In this document: in pieces, positions 17,765 to 26,913 of the stretch
How positions within the stretch are numbered: the stretch's first letter is position 1
Layout of the letters: every line of letters begins with the position of its first letter
Assembly (NCBI GenBank): GCA_947454485.1
Contig: CANGJJ010000006.1
Span: 171,097 to 235,096, forward strand
Origin: Beijerinckiaceae bacterium
GTDB lineage: Bacteria > Pseudomonadota > Alphaproteobacteria > Rhizobiales > Beijerinckiaceae
Direction of reading: 5' to 3'
Length of the DNA: 64,000 nt
Notes under the pieces: generated by a model
The model's input: only the letters and a program-made list of their open reading frames with translations
Databases searched by the model: none
What the model was told of the DNA's origin: nothing
Made by a program: the position numbers and the translations under genes

Positions 17765-18949
17765 TTATCGGGAAAAGCGCGTCGTATAGACCAACCATGC
17801 ACCCAATGTCGCACTCAGACCCGCTAAAGAGACGAGTGTGAACACCAACGAATGAACGCCCCAAATGTCCAATATAGCCGCTGTTGCTGAAGGCGCGAGC
17901 GCCTGCGCCAAAAGAGCTGGCATGGCGAGACGACCTAAAATACGCGCATAGGATTGCGGACCAAAAAGTGCCAGCGGCACTGTTCCCTTGGAGACAGAGC
18001 TCAAGCCTCTGCCCATCCCAAAAACACAGATAGCGGCGGTAGCCGCAATGGGCGCAAGGAGAAGCAAAGCTAGTCCGCTGAGGACGAGGGACGAGGCTGC
18101 TGCCATCGTCCAGACTGGATGATGGCGCCCTCCTGCCATCAACTCGATGATCCTCGCAGCCACTTGGCTTGGACCAATAAGCGCTGCAACAGCTACCGCC
18201 CCCATGGCCGAAAAGTCGATTGCCTCCAGCACTGTGAGGACATGAACAGACAGGGCCGACGATATGAACTCCATACAAGAGACGATGCAGGCGATGACAA
18301 TAAAAAATTTAGTCGACGCCGCCTCTAAGGTCTGAGGCTCATCATCCTTTTGCCTACCAGAACTGATTGTGCCAGGCGGGACTGCCCAAGCATAGAACGG
18401 CAAACAAACCAACAGCTGTATGAATGCATAAGCAACACAAGTTGCGCGCCAGCCCCACAGCTCTACCAAGACAGCTGATAGCGGCCACGCAATCGTGCTG
18501 GAAAAACCACTTACAAGGGTCAAGGTCGTGATGGTAGAGCGCGCAGCTGTCCCATAGATCACGCCAAGCGTGGCGAAAGCTGCATCATAAAGCCCCGCCG
18601 CCATGCCAATACCGATCACGCACCAGCCCAGAAGAAAGATGGTCAAAGTCTGACTGGCTGCAACAACACACAGACCCGCACTCAGCACGACTGAGCTCAG
18701 CAAAAGCGAGGGGCGCCCGCCAAAGGTCTGGATCTTGGAGCCAACAAAGGGTGAGACGCAGGCAGAGATAAAGAGCGCAAGCGACAGGCCGCCAACCACC
18801 CAAGCAAAAGGCCAGCCCGTATCAGAGACAACAGGGCTTGCGATCACGGCCATCAAATAAAAACTGCCGCCCCACGCAAAAATTTGTCCGATGCCTAGGG
18901 CACAGATCAGCGCCACCCGCCCCTTGGGCTGAAAGCCGCGCTCAGCCAT
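17765..18949 (-). CDS. Major facilitator superfamily transporter
   Basis: A 394-residue membrane protein of about 12 hydrophobic helices. It opens MAERGFQPKGRVALICALGIGQIFAWGG with a helix pattern typical of MFS carriers, and GSKIQTFGGRPSLLL fits the loop 2-3 motif A position. The family also holds oxalate/formate and aromatic acid carriers, but the substrate cannot be assigned. It is the distal gene of a minus-strand row with the extradiol dioxygenase at 19050 and the BciA-like gene, so it may carry a substrate of that pathway. Confidence 0.8.
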   Translation of the reverse strand: MAERGFQPKGRVALICALGIGQIFAWGGSFYLMAVIASPVVSDTGWPFAWVVGGLSLALFISACVSPFVGSKIQTFGGRPSLLLSSVVLSAGLCVVAASQTLTIFLLGWCVIGIGMAAGLYDAAFATLGVIYGTAARSTITTLTLVSGFSSTIAWPLSAVLVELWGWRATCVAYAFIQLLVCLPFYAWAVPPGTISSGRQKDDEPQTLEAASTKFFIVIACIVSCMEFISSALSVHVLTVLEAIDFSAMGAVAVAALIGPSQVAARIIELMAGGRHHPVWTMAAASSLVLSGLALLLLAPIAATAAICVFGMGRGLSSVSKGTVPLALFGPQSYARILGRLAMPALLAQALAPSATAAILDIWGVHSLVFTLVSLAGLSATLGAWLVYTTRFSR

Positions 18950-19049
18950 GAAGGCAGATCATGGCTGCAAAGGGGCTGCATGAATAGAACCGCTGAAGAC
19001 ATTTTCCAGTCACATGCCCTCCTCTCGAATGGCTATCGCGCGTGCAACA

Positions 19050-20006
19050 TCAATCGATCTCAAAATTCTGGATGAAGTCGTGCGGCAGATTAGGCCCCCA
19101 TACATAGAGGGAATCTTGCGCAGGATGATCGCCCGCATCCCAATCACAGGTCGAGGGCACATAGTCGATATCACCCGAATATTCGCTATAGCTGCCCCAG
19201 GGATCGCGCACATAATGGAAGAAGTTTGAGCCCAGCACATGGCGGCCAAGGCCCCATCCTCGCTCATAGCCTTTTTCGAGCATATAAGTTGCACCAAGGC
19301 CGATATCCGACACAGAGGCAACGTCCCAACTATAATGATGATGTCCCGGCGCCGATGACTTGGCGAAGGCCATCAAATGATGATCGCTGCCATGAATGCC
19401 ATGCATGAAAGCAATGACGTCGCCAGACCGGTCTGACAGACGCAGACCCAGCACGCGCGAATAAAATTCCAACGCCCGCAAAACATCCGGCGTGAACAGC
19501 AAGACATGCGACAGACGGCGCGGACGACAACGCGGCGCAGAGCTACGATAGGGCGCACCGCGCACACAGGCTGGCGAAGAGGGTTCCCCAAAACTGGACT
19601 TCACATTGGGCGAGGTTTTGGGCGCAACCTTCACCTCAATCAGATTGCCGTCAGGATCGCGAAACCAATAGCCGGCGGACTCGATCCTCGCAGGCGGATC
19701 AAGCCGCTTCACCCCCATCTCGTCCAGACGCTTGCCGAAGGCTTTAAAATCCTCCTCAAACAGCGCAAAGGAGACATAGCCAAACTTCTTGCGCGCGCCC
19801 TCTCCAATGGTGATCCATGTGTGCGCATCGCCATGAGTGCGCAGGGCAAGCCCCTGCCCGCGCTCAACAGCATCAAGCCCAAAGCTGTCGTAAAAATGAT
19901 GAGCCACTTTGAGATCAGGCACGACCATATGACAATGGTCGATGGAATGAACACCCAGCTCACCGGATCTGCGAACGGGCTCAATGAATCCGGTATTCGC
20001 GGTCAT
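19050..20006 (-). CDS. Type I extradiol (VOC-fold) dioxygenase
   Basis: A 318-residue two-domain vicinal-oxygen-chelate protein. The C-terminal domain shows the iron ligands in order: His in RRLSHVLLF, His in GHHHYSWDV and Glu in GSYSEYSGDIDYV; SDHHLMAFAKS holds the likely acid/base His pair. This is the 2-His-1-Glu set of ring-cleaving catechol 2,3-dioxygenases. The start at 20006 (MTANTGFIEP) follows GGAGGG; the 13-residue extension in the longer frame is rejected. A close paralogue of equal length is at 56024. It would cleave a catechol-type substrate next to the hydroxyls, giving a 2-hydroxymuconic-type product. Confidence 0.88.
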   Translation of the reverse strand: MTANTGFIEPVRRSGELGVHSIDHCHMVVPDLKVAHHFYDSFGLDAVERGQGLALRTHGDAHTWITIGEGARKKFGYVSFALFEEDFKAFGKRLDEMGVKRLDPPARIESAGYWFRDPDGNLIEVKVAPKTSPNVKSSFGEPSSPACVRGAPYRSSAPRCRPRRLSHVLLFTPDVLRALEFYSRVLGLRLSDRSGDVIAFMHGIHGSDHHLMAFAKSSAPGHHHYSWDVASVSDIGLGATYMLEKGYERGWGLGRHVLGSNFFHYVRDPWGSYSEYSGDIDYVPSTCDWDAGDHPAQDSLYVWGPNLPHDFIQNFEID

Positions 20007-20058
20007 ACCACCCTCCCTCTTTGGCCTTGCGCAACCAACCATCACGCGGCGCTATGGT

Positions 20059-21030
20059 TCAAAAAACCGCGTGGTCGCCACGATCATCTGCGATTTCGCA
20101 CCGTAACAGGCGCAAATAATGGTCCGCAAGTCGATCCTCACCTGTTGAGGGCGTAGCATCAGCATCATATTTGCCAGTTTTAGGATCGAGAACCAGCATG
20201 GACTCGCTGGCATAATAATGACCAATCGCAGCCAGCTCCGCTTTGTCGACCAAAGTCTTGTTGAAATAACCGAGCACCGACAAAAGTGCGCGGATGGCTG
20301 ACAGCAGTGCAAGCGGCACGCTTCTGAATTTTGGCGCTCGTCCCAAAGCAGCAAACAATATCTCGCCCTGCTCGCGCGGCGTGATGGCCGCGCCCGGGCC
20401 ACCGATGGGGAGGATTTTGTTCCACTTTGTCTCGTCGCACAGGCAGGAGACAAGATAGGCGGCCAGATCCCCATCGCTGATCGGCTTACACGCCGTCCCG
20501 CGCCCATCGCCGAAAATGAGAAAGGCTTTGCCGGCGCGCACACGCTCCACTTGCCCGGACAAAGATTTGAAAAAGGCAGTTGGGCGAACGATGGAATAGG
20601 TCAGACCAGATGAGATGAGCTCTGTCTCGAAAGCAAGCTTGGCATGTTGGAAAGCGAGCAAGGGCTTTTGTACGCAGATCGCGGACAACAGAACCATCTG
20701 CGGAATGCCGGTTGATTGCGCGAGCTGCAACATCTGCGCATGGGCTTCATAGTCAACAGCCCATGCATCACGCGCCACACCAGTGCGCGAGGCAAGACAA
20801 GACACAACCGCGTCAAAAGCCTCACCGCGCAACCCGTCGCGGTCAATAGAGGCTCGGTCCAAAACATTCCCGAAGCGCAGCTCAGCTCCGGCAAGGTAAG
20901 GATGTTGCGCAGCTTCAAGATTGCGCAAGAAACAAACGACGTGATGGCCTTGCGCCACCAGCGCACGCACGCTCGCACGACCAATCGTGCCACTTCCACC
21001 CAAAACGAAGACCCGCTTTGCCTCGGCCAT
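20059..21030 (-). CDS. bciA: 3,8-divinyl (proto)chlorophyllide 8-vinyl reductase BciA-like, atypical SDR
   Basis: A 323-residue NAD(P)-binding protein with Rossmann start VFVLGGSGTIGRASVRALV. The stretches VSCLASRTGVARDAW, LLSAICVQKPLLAFQ, SIVRPTAFFKSLSGQ and ACKPISDGDLA, the late YYASESMLVLDP and the C-terminal RGDHAVF match my memory of BciA from purple bacteria very closely. BciA reduces the C8 vinyl group during bacteriochlorophyll synthesis. No other pigment genes are in the window; the gene sits 52 bp before the extradiol dioxygenase on the same strand. Either it is a stray photosynthesis gene or a homologue recruited to another reduction. The start MAEAKRVF at 21030 is preferred to the longer frame. 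Confidence 0.72.
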   Translation of the reverse strand: MAEAKRVFVLGGSGTIGRASVRALVAQGHHVVCFLRNLEAAQHPYLAGAELRFGNVLDRASIDRDGLRGEAFDAVVSCLASRTGVARDAWAVDYEAHAQMLQLAQSTGIPQMVLLSAICVQKPLLAFQHAKLAFETELISSGLTYSIVRPTAFFKSLSGQVERVRAGKAFLIFGDGRGTACKPISDGDLAAYLVSCLCDETKWNKILPIGGPGAAITPREQGEILFAALGRAPKFRSVPLALLSAIRALLSVLGYFNKTLVDKAELAAIGHYYASESMLVLDPKTGKYDADATPSTGEDRLADHYLRLLRCEIADDRGDHAVF

Positions 21031-21454
21031 CACCCTCAACCATTCACCTGAAGCTGTAAGGCTGGCTGGACCGGCCTGGAGGCTCATGCTGCCGCACACT
21101 CACTTTTAAGGCAAACGGGCCGCAGAACCCGCCCTTTTCGCAGGCGAGGCAGAAGCAAAACTGGCAATCCCATGTTTTTCAGGAATCACCAACAGGAGAG
21201 ACAAAGCCATGGGACACAGGCCTGTTATCACTCAAGCCCGCTTCAAACACGCGTGAACCGAATGCGAGATCCGCGTGAACCAGCGCTATTTTACTCCGCT
21301 TTTCTCGCGCTTTTAGATGGCAGGACGAATAGAAACCCCGGCGATCGGCTGTAATAAACAATTTGTCATTAGACCTTCACGGACAAGGAAAGCTGACTAA
21401 CTCCGTCCCGTGTCGCGGCCTCCAAAAGGTCTCGCGCGAATGAGAGGAGACGTC
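21031..21454. other. Divergent intergenic region without a supported gene
   Basis: About 420 bp between the BciA-like gene and the MFS gene. A 60-codon plus-strand frame at 21172 has no ribosome site and no protein-like pattern. No hairpin or palindrome stands out. Promoters for both divergent genes should be here. Confidence 0.5.
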
Positions 21455-23170
21455 ATGTCGATTACAATTCCCGCCGCAGCTGAGCGCGCACGGCCAATGA
21501 CCCGTGAGGAAAAACGGGTCATTCTCGCTTCCTCCGCCGGTACCATTTTCGAATGGTATGATTTTTATCTATATGGATCGCTTGCGACCATCATTGGGGC
21601 GCAATTCTTCTCGTCCTTCCCCGAAGCAACCCGCAACGTTTTTGCGCTACTTGCCTTCGCAGCAGGCTTTCTCGTCCGTCCTTTTGGCGCGCTGTTCTTC
21701 GGCCGTCTCGGCGACATGGTGGGGCGTAAATATACGTTCTTGATGACCATCCTCATCATGGGCGCATCGACCTTCATCGTTGGCTGTCTGCCGACCTATG
21801 AGCAGATCGGCTGGGTCGCACCCGTCACGCTGATCGCACTGCGCATGCTGCAGGGCCTCGCGCTTGGCGGTGAATATGGCGGCGCTGTTGTCTATGTGGC
21901 CGAACACGCCCCTGCGGGCCGTCGCGGCTATTTCACCAGCTGGATTCAAACCACCGCGACACTCGGTCTGCTGCTGTCGCTGATGGTGATTCTGGGCGTT
22001 CGCTCATGGACCGGTGAAGCTGACTTCGCCAAATGGGGCTGGCGTATTCCCTTCTTGCTCTCGATCTTCTTGCTCGCCATCTCGGTGTGGATCCGCATGC
22101 AAATGGAAGAGAGCCCCGCTTTCACCAAGATGAAGGAAGAAGGCAAGCAGTCAAAGGCCCCGCTCTCTGAAGCCTTCGGTCAGTGGAAGAATGCCCGCTT
22201 TGCCGTCATCGCTCTGTTCGGCCTCGTCGCTGGTCAGGCTGTGGTTTGGTACACCGGTCAGTTCTACGCTCTGTTCTTCTTGCAGAGCATCCTGCGCGTC
22301 GACATGTTCACCGCGAATGTGCTCATCGCATGGTCGCTGATTTTGGGCACCGCTGGCTTTGTGATCTTCGGTTCGCTGTCAGACCGCATCGGCCGCAAGC
22401 CAATCATTCTGGCTGGCATGATCTTGGCCGCTGTGACTTACTTCCCGGTGTTCAAATTCATCTCCGACACAGCCAATCCCATGCTGTTCAAGGCGCAGCA
22501 GAACACCAAAGTCACGATCTTGGCTGACATGAGCGAATGCTCATTCCAGTTCAACCCGACCGGCACGTCGAAATTCACCAGCTCTTGCGATATTGCCAAG
22601 GCAACACTCGCACGCAACTCGGTGAATTATTCGGTTGAGCAAGGTGCGAAGGGCCAGCCTGCAAAGATCCGCGTCGGTGACAAGGAGGTCGCGGCCTATG
22701 ATGCGAGCAAGCTCTCCGGCGATGATGCCAAGACCGTGCCAGCAACATTCACCAAGGCAGTGAATGATGCGCTCGGCGCCTCGGGCTATCCAGTCGCTGG
22801 CGTGAAGAATGACTCGATCGTGAAGATGTCGGGCTTCTTCGATCTGCGCGGGCAGACACTCGCGCTGATTGCGGTGCTGACCTATCTCGTTGTGCTGGTG
22901 ACCATGGTCTATGGCCCCATCGCAGCAGCACTGGTCGAGCTGTTCCCCACCCGCATCCGCTATACGGGCATGTCGCTGCCCTATCACATCGGCAATGGCT
23001 GGTTCGGCGGTCTCATGCCCGCAACGGCCTTCGCGATGATTGCGCAAACCGGAGATACTTATTTCGGTCTCTGGTATCCGATCATCATCGCACTCTGCTG
23101 CTTCGTGATTGGTCTGATCTTTGTGCCTGAGAATAAGGACAAGGACATCTTCACCGAGGAGAAGGCATAA
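21455..23170 (+). CDS. MFS metabolite:H+ symporter (MHS family) with large periplasmic insert
   Basis: A 571-residue carrier started at the ATG at 21455 after GAGAGGAG. SSAGTIFEWYDFYLYG and GRLGDMVGRKYTFL are strong signatures of the metabolite:H+ symporter family that moves shikimate, proline/betaine or aromatic and dicarboxylic acids. Between helix-like segments VFKFISDTANP and LIAVLTYLVVLVTMVYGP lies a soluble insert of about 100 residues with two cysteines (MSECSFQF and SSCDIAK), probably a folded periplasmic loop held by a disulfide. The frame is open through the insert, so it is not a frameshift. A strong terminator follows. Confidence 0.87.
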   Translation: MSITIPAAAERARPMTREEKRVILASSAGTIFEWYDFYLYGSLATIIGAQFFSSFPEATRNVFALLAFAAGFLVRPFGALFFGRLGDMVGRKYTFLMTILIMGASTFIVGCLPTYEQIGWVAPVTLIALRMLQGLALGGEYGGAVVYVAEHAPAGRRGYFTSWIQTTATLGLLLSLMVILGVRSWTGEADFAKWGWRIPFLLSIFLLAISVWIRMQMEESPAFTKMKEEGKQSKAPLSEAFGQWKNARFAVIALFGLVAGQAVVWYTGQFYALFFLQSILRVDMFTANVLIAWSLILGTAGFVIFGSLSDRIGRKPIILAGMILAAVTYFPVFKFISDTANPMLFKAQQNTKVTILADMSECSFQFNPTGTSKFTSSCDIAKATLARNSVNYSVEQGAKGQPAKIRVGDKEVAAYDASKLSGDDAKTVPATFTKAVNDALGASGYPVAGVKNDSIVKMSGFFDLRGQTLALIAVLTYLVVLVTMVYGPIAAALVELFPTRIRYTGMSLPYHIGNGWFGGLMPATAFAMIAQTGDTYFGLWYPIIIALCCFVIGLIFVPENKDKDIFTEEKA

Positions 23171-23201
23171 CGAAACGGTGAGCTGACAATCAACTCCAAC
23201 G

Positions 23202-23228
23202 AAGGGCGCTGGAAACAGCGCCCTTTTT
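23202..23228 (+). terminator. Rho-independent terminator after the MHS carrier
   Basis: AAGGGCGCTG and CAGCGCCCTT form a perfect 10-bp stem with a 4-nt loop, followed by TTTTT. It lies 32 bp after the stop codon. Confidence 0.88.
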
Positions 23229-23472
23229 CTTGGGCGGCACCCCCAAGGCCGTATGCGCAGCATCCATTTTATTGCTTAGATTATGTTAAGTATCACAGCC
23301 AATAGGTCTTTCCAAAGCGCTACGCCATCGTCACCGGGAAGGACGGCCACTCATTCTCGAGACACGTCAGTTCCTCTGCCACTGCAGTTACACAGCGGTT
23401 TGAGTTTCTGGCAGGCTTGCCACAGGGCTTTGCATCACGATAATTCGCGCCGATAAAAGTTCGGAGGAAATG

Positions 23473-24441
23473 ATGCTGATTTCTCGGCGCACAGCGCTCT
23501 CTATGGCTGCAGCAGCAGCCCTTCCCATGCCTGCACGCGCTGATGACTATCCCAATCGACCGATCAAAATCATCGTCCCTTATCCCCCCGGCGATGGCCC
23601 TGATGTGATCGCGCGTGCGCTTGGCGAACTGCTGTTTCCTCGACTGAAGCAGTCTTTCATCATTGAGAACCAGGCGGGCGCTGGCACGACATTGGCTGCA
23701 GCCAATCTCAAAAGAGCAGAGCCAGATGGCTACACACTCATGTTTGGTGGCTCGACGGGCCTTGCGGTCGCACCTGCCCTTTATTCCAACCTGCGCTATG
23801 ATCCTGTGAAAGACTTCACTCTGGTCTGCACAGTCGCCAAGTCACCTTTCGCACTCTTCGTACCGAAGGATGGCCCCAAGACGCTGGCAGAGCTGGTCGC
23901 GCGCGCAAAGGCCGACCCCGAATGGTTCACTTATGGTTCGGCAGGCTCTGGCTCGCCCCATCATTTGCTCGGCTCCATGCTGGTGCGCGCCACCGGCATC
24001 AAGGGCACACATGTTCCCTATAAGGGCGTGACGCCAGCCCTGAATGATCTTCTGGCTGGCCGTATTCAGGCTAGCTTCTCTCATATCGCGGCGGCTTTGG
24101 GCCTGCTGCAAAATGGCGATCTGCGCGCGATTGCCGTTGCACCACCAGAAGGCATTCCCGCGCTTGCTGGCGTGCCAAGCTTTGCTGATCTGGGCTACCA
24201 AGGCTTTCAAGACGCGGCATGGCTTGGCCTTGTTGCGCCCGCTGGCTTGCCCCCGCAGATCGCCGAACGTCTGTCGCGCGAAACGCTCGAAGTGGTCAAA
24301 AGCCCTGAGGGCCGCAAGCGCATTGAAGCTCTGTTCCTCACCCCCGATCCGCGCGGCTATGCAGAGCTGAAGACCTATGTTGCTTCAGAGGTTGAGCGTT
24401 GGGCGCCTATCGTGAAGGCATCGGGAGCCGAAGTGAACTGA
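23473..24441 (+). CDS. Bug/TctC-family substrate-binding protein
   Basis: A 322-residue exported binding protein. Two adjacent ATG codons exist; the second, at 23473, has better spacing (5 nt) from GGAGG. The leader MLISRRTALSMAAAAALPMPARA has a twin-arginine-like start. Family motifs are IKIIVPYPPGDGPDV and FIIENQAGAGTT. The stop codon is one base before the GTG start of an acyl-CoA ligase gene, and a 2-hydroxychromene-2-carboxylate isomerase gene follows, so the operon pairs uptake with activation of an acid, likely aromatic. Confidence 0.88.
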   Translation: MLISRRTALSMAAAAALPMPARADDYPNRPIKIIVPYPPGDGPDVIARALGELLFPRLKQSFIIENQAGAGTTLAAANLKRAEPDGYTLMFGGSTGLAVAPALYSNLRYDPVKDFTLVCTVAKSPFALFVPKDGPKTLAELVARAKADPEWFTYGSAGSGSPHHLLGSMLVRATGIKGTHVPYKGVTPALNDLLAGRIQASFSHIAAALGLLQNGDLRAIAVAPPEGIPALAGVPSFADLGYQGFQDAAWLGLVAPAGLPPQIAERLSRETLEVVKSPEGRKRIEALFLTPDPRGYAELKTYVASEVERWAPIVKASGAEVN

Positions 24442-24442
24442 C

Positions 24443-26305
24443 GTGAATGAGATGACGCCAGTGCGCCCGCAGTTTTCGAACCGCGCAGACATTCAAGCCA
24501 TTGAAGCGATCGGCCCCAGCATGGTGCCGGTCGCGACTACTTTTGATCTGCTGACAAGAACTGCCACCGCCTATCCTGACCGCCCCGCCATCAGTGTGCT
24601 GGAAACGGGGAGCGCAGCAGATCACCCAAGCGTCCTGACTTATGCTGAGCTGCTCGCCCGCGTGAAGCGATGTGCCAATGGCTTTCGCGCTTTGGGCGTT
24701 GGGCGCGAGGATGTCGTGGCTTTTTTGTTGCCCACTTTGCCAGATGCCTTTGTGACGGTCTTTGCCGCACAGATCGCGGGCATTGTATGTCCGATCAATC
24801 ATATGTTGGCGCCAAGCCACATTGCCGGACTATTAAGTGCTGTGCAGGCCAAAGTGCTGGTTGCACTCGGCCCGGACAGTGACTTCGAGATCGCGCAAAA
24901 GGTCACACAGATCAAATCGCAATTGCCCCATCTAACCGTTGTGCAAATGGGCGCAGGCAGCAATGAGGGCTTTGTCAGCTTCGATGAACTTGTCGACCAG
25001 CAAGCCGAAGCACTCACCTTCGATCCACAACTCACAAAAGACCACACAGCCGCTCTCTTCCACACCGGGGGAACGACAGGGGCGCCAAAGCTGGTGCGCC
25101 ACACACATGAAAATGAAGTTCATGCCAGTTGGCTTATGGGTCTGGCCTATGGCTTCACCCATGAAGATGTCGTGCTGAATGGTTTTCCACTCTTTCATGT
25201 TGCGGGCGTTTTTTGCCACGGTCTCGCCGAGATCGCGGCGGGTGCTCACATTCTCATCCCCTCCAAGCTCGGCATGCGCAACCAGCGCTTTGTTGCCGAT
25301 CATTGGAAGATCGTTGAGCGCCATCGCGTGTCGATCCTGACAGGCGGCCCGACCTTTATGACAACGCTGCTGAATGGTGCGCTCTCGAACGAGAACATCT
25401 CCAGCGCACGCGTTTTGATAACGGGTGGCTCACCCTTGCCACCCGAACTCGCCACCACTTTTGAAGAGCGCTTCGGCGTCCCGGTGCGCGGCATGTTTGG
25501 GATGACTGAGGCTTGTGGTGTGGTGAGCGTCGAGCCGCTCAATGCACCGCGTGTCGCCCATTCCTGTGGCTTCGCCCTGCCCTTCAGCGAAGTGCGTGTG
25601 ATTCCCCTCGGCGAAGCTGCCACTGATGAAAAAACAGCTTTGCCTGCCGGGCAGACAGGCCAGCTCATCATTCGCGGTAAGCAAATTAGCCCCGGCTATA
25701 CAGACAGCGCACGCACTGCTGATGCTTTTTTGGCAGATGGTTGGCTCAAGACCGGTGATGTCGGCCATATCAATGAAGATGGCCGCATCTTCATCACAGG
25801 CCGCGCGAAAGATGTCATTATTCGCAGCGGTCACAATATCGACCCCGCCGTCATCGAAGAAGCATTGCTGCGACATCCCGCCGTTGAACTCTGCGCCGCC
25901 GTCGGTCAACCCGATCCTTATGCAGGCGAGCTGCCGGTCGCTTTCGTGCAGCTACGGCCCGGCACCCGCTGCGACATGGATGAGTTGATGCAAATCGCGA
26001 CCACCCATATCCCCGAGCGGCCAGCTTTCCCCAAGCGTATCTGGCAGGTGGAGCGCTTTGCCATGACCGCAACAGGCAAAATCCTGAAGCCGGAACTGCG
26101 CCGTCTTGCAGCCGAACATGCGGTGAAAGATGCTCTTGCCATCTTTGCACAGGACACCAGCCGTCTTGATGTCACGGCGATAGCGGGCGATGCAGCAACA
26201 TCCTTATGTGTTGATGTTGAGGGCGCGTCTCCTGCAACTCTTGAAGCCATTCGAAAGTCTCTCGCCTCCTTCCGCCTGGGCTTTGAGCTGAGGACACATG
26301 CGTGA
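24443..26305 (+). CDS. AMP-forming acyl-CoA synthetase
   Basis: A 620-residue adenylate-forming ligase. The P-loop is FHTGGTTGAPKLV, followed by GMFGMTEACG, LKTGDVGHINEDGRIFITGRAKDVI and the catalytic lysine segment TATGKILKPE. It activates a carboxylic acid to its CoA thioester via an acyl-AMP. It starts with GTG, one base after the upstream Bug gene stop; an ATG three codons later is also possible. The 3' end overlaps the next gene (GTGA). About 50 residues after the catalytic lysine carry no clear motif and exceed usual lengths. The substrate is probably the ligand of the Bug protein. Confidence 0.88.
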   Translation: MNEMTPVRPQFSNRADIQAIEAIGPSMVPVATTFDLLTRTATAYPDRPAISVLETGSAADHPSVLTYAELLARVKRCANGFRALGVGREDVVAFLLPTLPDAFVTVFAAQIAGIVCPINHMLAPSHIAGLLSAVQAKVLVALGPDSDFEIAQKVTQIKSQLPHLTVVQMGAGSNEGFVSFDELVDQQAEALTFDPQLTKDHTAALFHTGGTTGAPKLVRHTHENEVHASWLMGLAYGFTHEDVVLNGFPLFHVAGVFCHGLAEIAAGAHILIPSKLGMRNQRFVADHWKIVERHRVSILTGGPTFMTTLLNGALSNENISSARVLITGGSPLPPELATTFEERFGVPVRGMFGMTEACGVVSVEPLNAPRVAHSCGFALPFSEVRVIPLGEAATDEKTALPAGQTGQLIIRGKQISPGYTDSARTADAFLADGWLKTGDVGHINEDGRIFITGRAKDVIIRSGHNIDPAVIEEALLRHPAVELCAAVGQPDPYAGELPVAFVQLRPGTRCDMDELMQIATTHIPERPAFPKRIWQVERFAMTATGKILKPELRRLAAEHAVKDALAIFAQDTSRLDVTAIAGDAATSLCVDVEGASPATLEAIRKSLASFRLGFELRTHA

Positions 26306-26910
26306 CAAAACGTCTGGACTTTTATTTCGACTTCATCTCACCTTTTGGCTGGCTTTCAAGCTTGCGCGTCGATGAGCTTGCCAAGCGCTACGACCATGAC
26401 ACACGCTGGCAATCTATGCTGCTGGGCGTCAGTGTGCTCAAAGTCATGGGCATGAAGCCTTTGCGGCAATATCCGCTGAAGGGTGACTATTTAAAACACG
26501 ATCTCCAGCGCTATTTGCGCAAACATAATATCAAAACCGCCCGCGATCTTGATTCAGCCCCCGCCAATCCACTGGCTGCCGGACGCATCTTTCACATCCT
26601 TGACGCATCTGATCGTGAGCTTGCAAAAACCGCCGCCCGCGCTTTGCTTCAGGCCTATTGGGGAGAGGCGCGCGATATTGGCGATGCCGATCTCGCCGTT
26701 GAGATCGCAAGCGAGGCTGGCGCAGATCGCGCCCTGCTGAAAGACGCACTCGCCTCAGGCGAAGGAGATCAACTGTTGCGCGCAGCAGTTGACCGCTCAC
26801 TCAAACGAGGCGTTTTTGGCTCACCCTTTTTCATCGTCAAGGACGAACCATTCTTCGGGCTCGAAAAGATGGAGCTCCTTGAAGAATGGCTCGCAAAAGA
26901 CGGCTGGTAG
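26302..26910 (+). CDS. 2-hydroxychromene-2-carboxylate isomerase family protein (DsbA/kappa-GST fold)
   Basis: A 202-residue thioredoxin-fold protein. The start RLDFYFDFISPFGWLSSLRV and the end GVFGSPFFIVKDEPFFGLEKMELLEEWL match the NahD/kappa-GST family that uses glutathione to isomerise ring-cleavage products. The catalytic Ser is in ISPFGW. It begins with a GTG overlapping the ligase stop, so it is translationally coupled. Known members act in naphthalene breakdown; here a related step in aromatic degradation is inferred. Confidence 0.85.
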   Translation: MTKRLDFYFDFISPFGWLSSLRVDELAKRYDHDTRWQSMLLGVSVLKVMGMKPLRQYPLKGDYLKHDLQRYLRKHNIKTARDLDSAPANPLAAGRIFHILDASDRELAKTAARALLQAYWGEARDIGDADLAVEIASEAGADRALLKDALASGEGDQLLRAAVDRSLKRGVFGSPFFIVKDEPFFGLEKMELLEEWLAKDGW

Positions 26911-26913
26911 GCC

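Noticed and set aside
19506..20156. Plus-strand ORF of 216 codons
   Set aside because: Antisense to the extradiol dioxygenase, with no ribosome site and no recognisable domain.
22480..22830. Possible frameshift or gene fusion in the MHS carrier
   Set aside because: The reading frame is continuous, the flanking helices match the family, and large periplasmic inserts are found in this carrier type.
22541..23263. Minus-strand ORF of 240 codons opposite the MHS carrier
   Set aside because: Antisense shadow; the carrier frame has strong family motifs on the plus strand.
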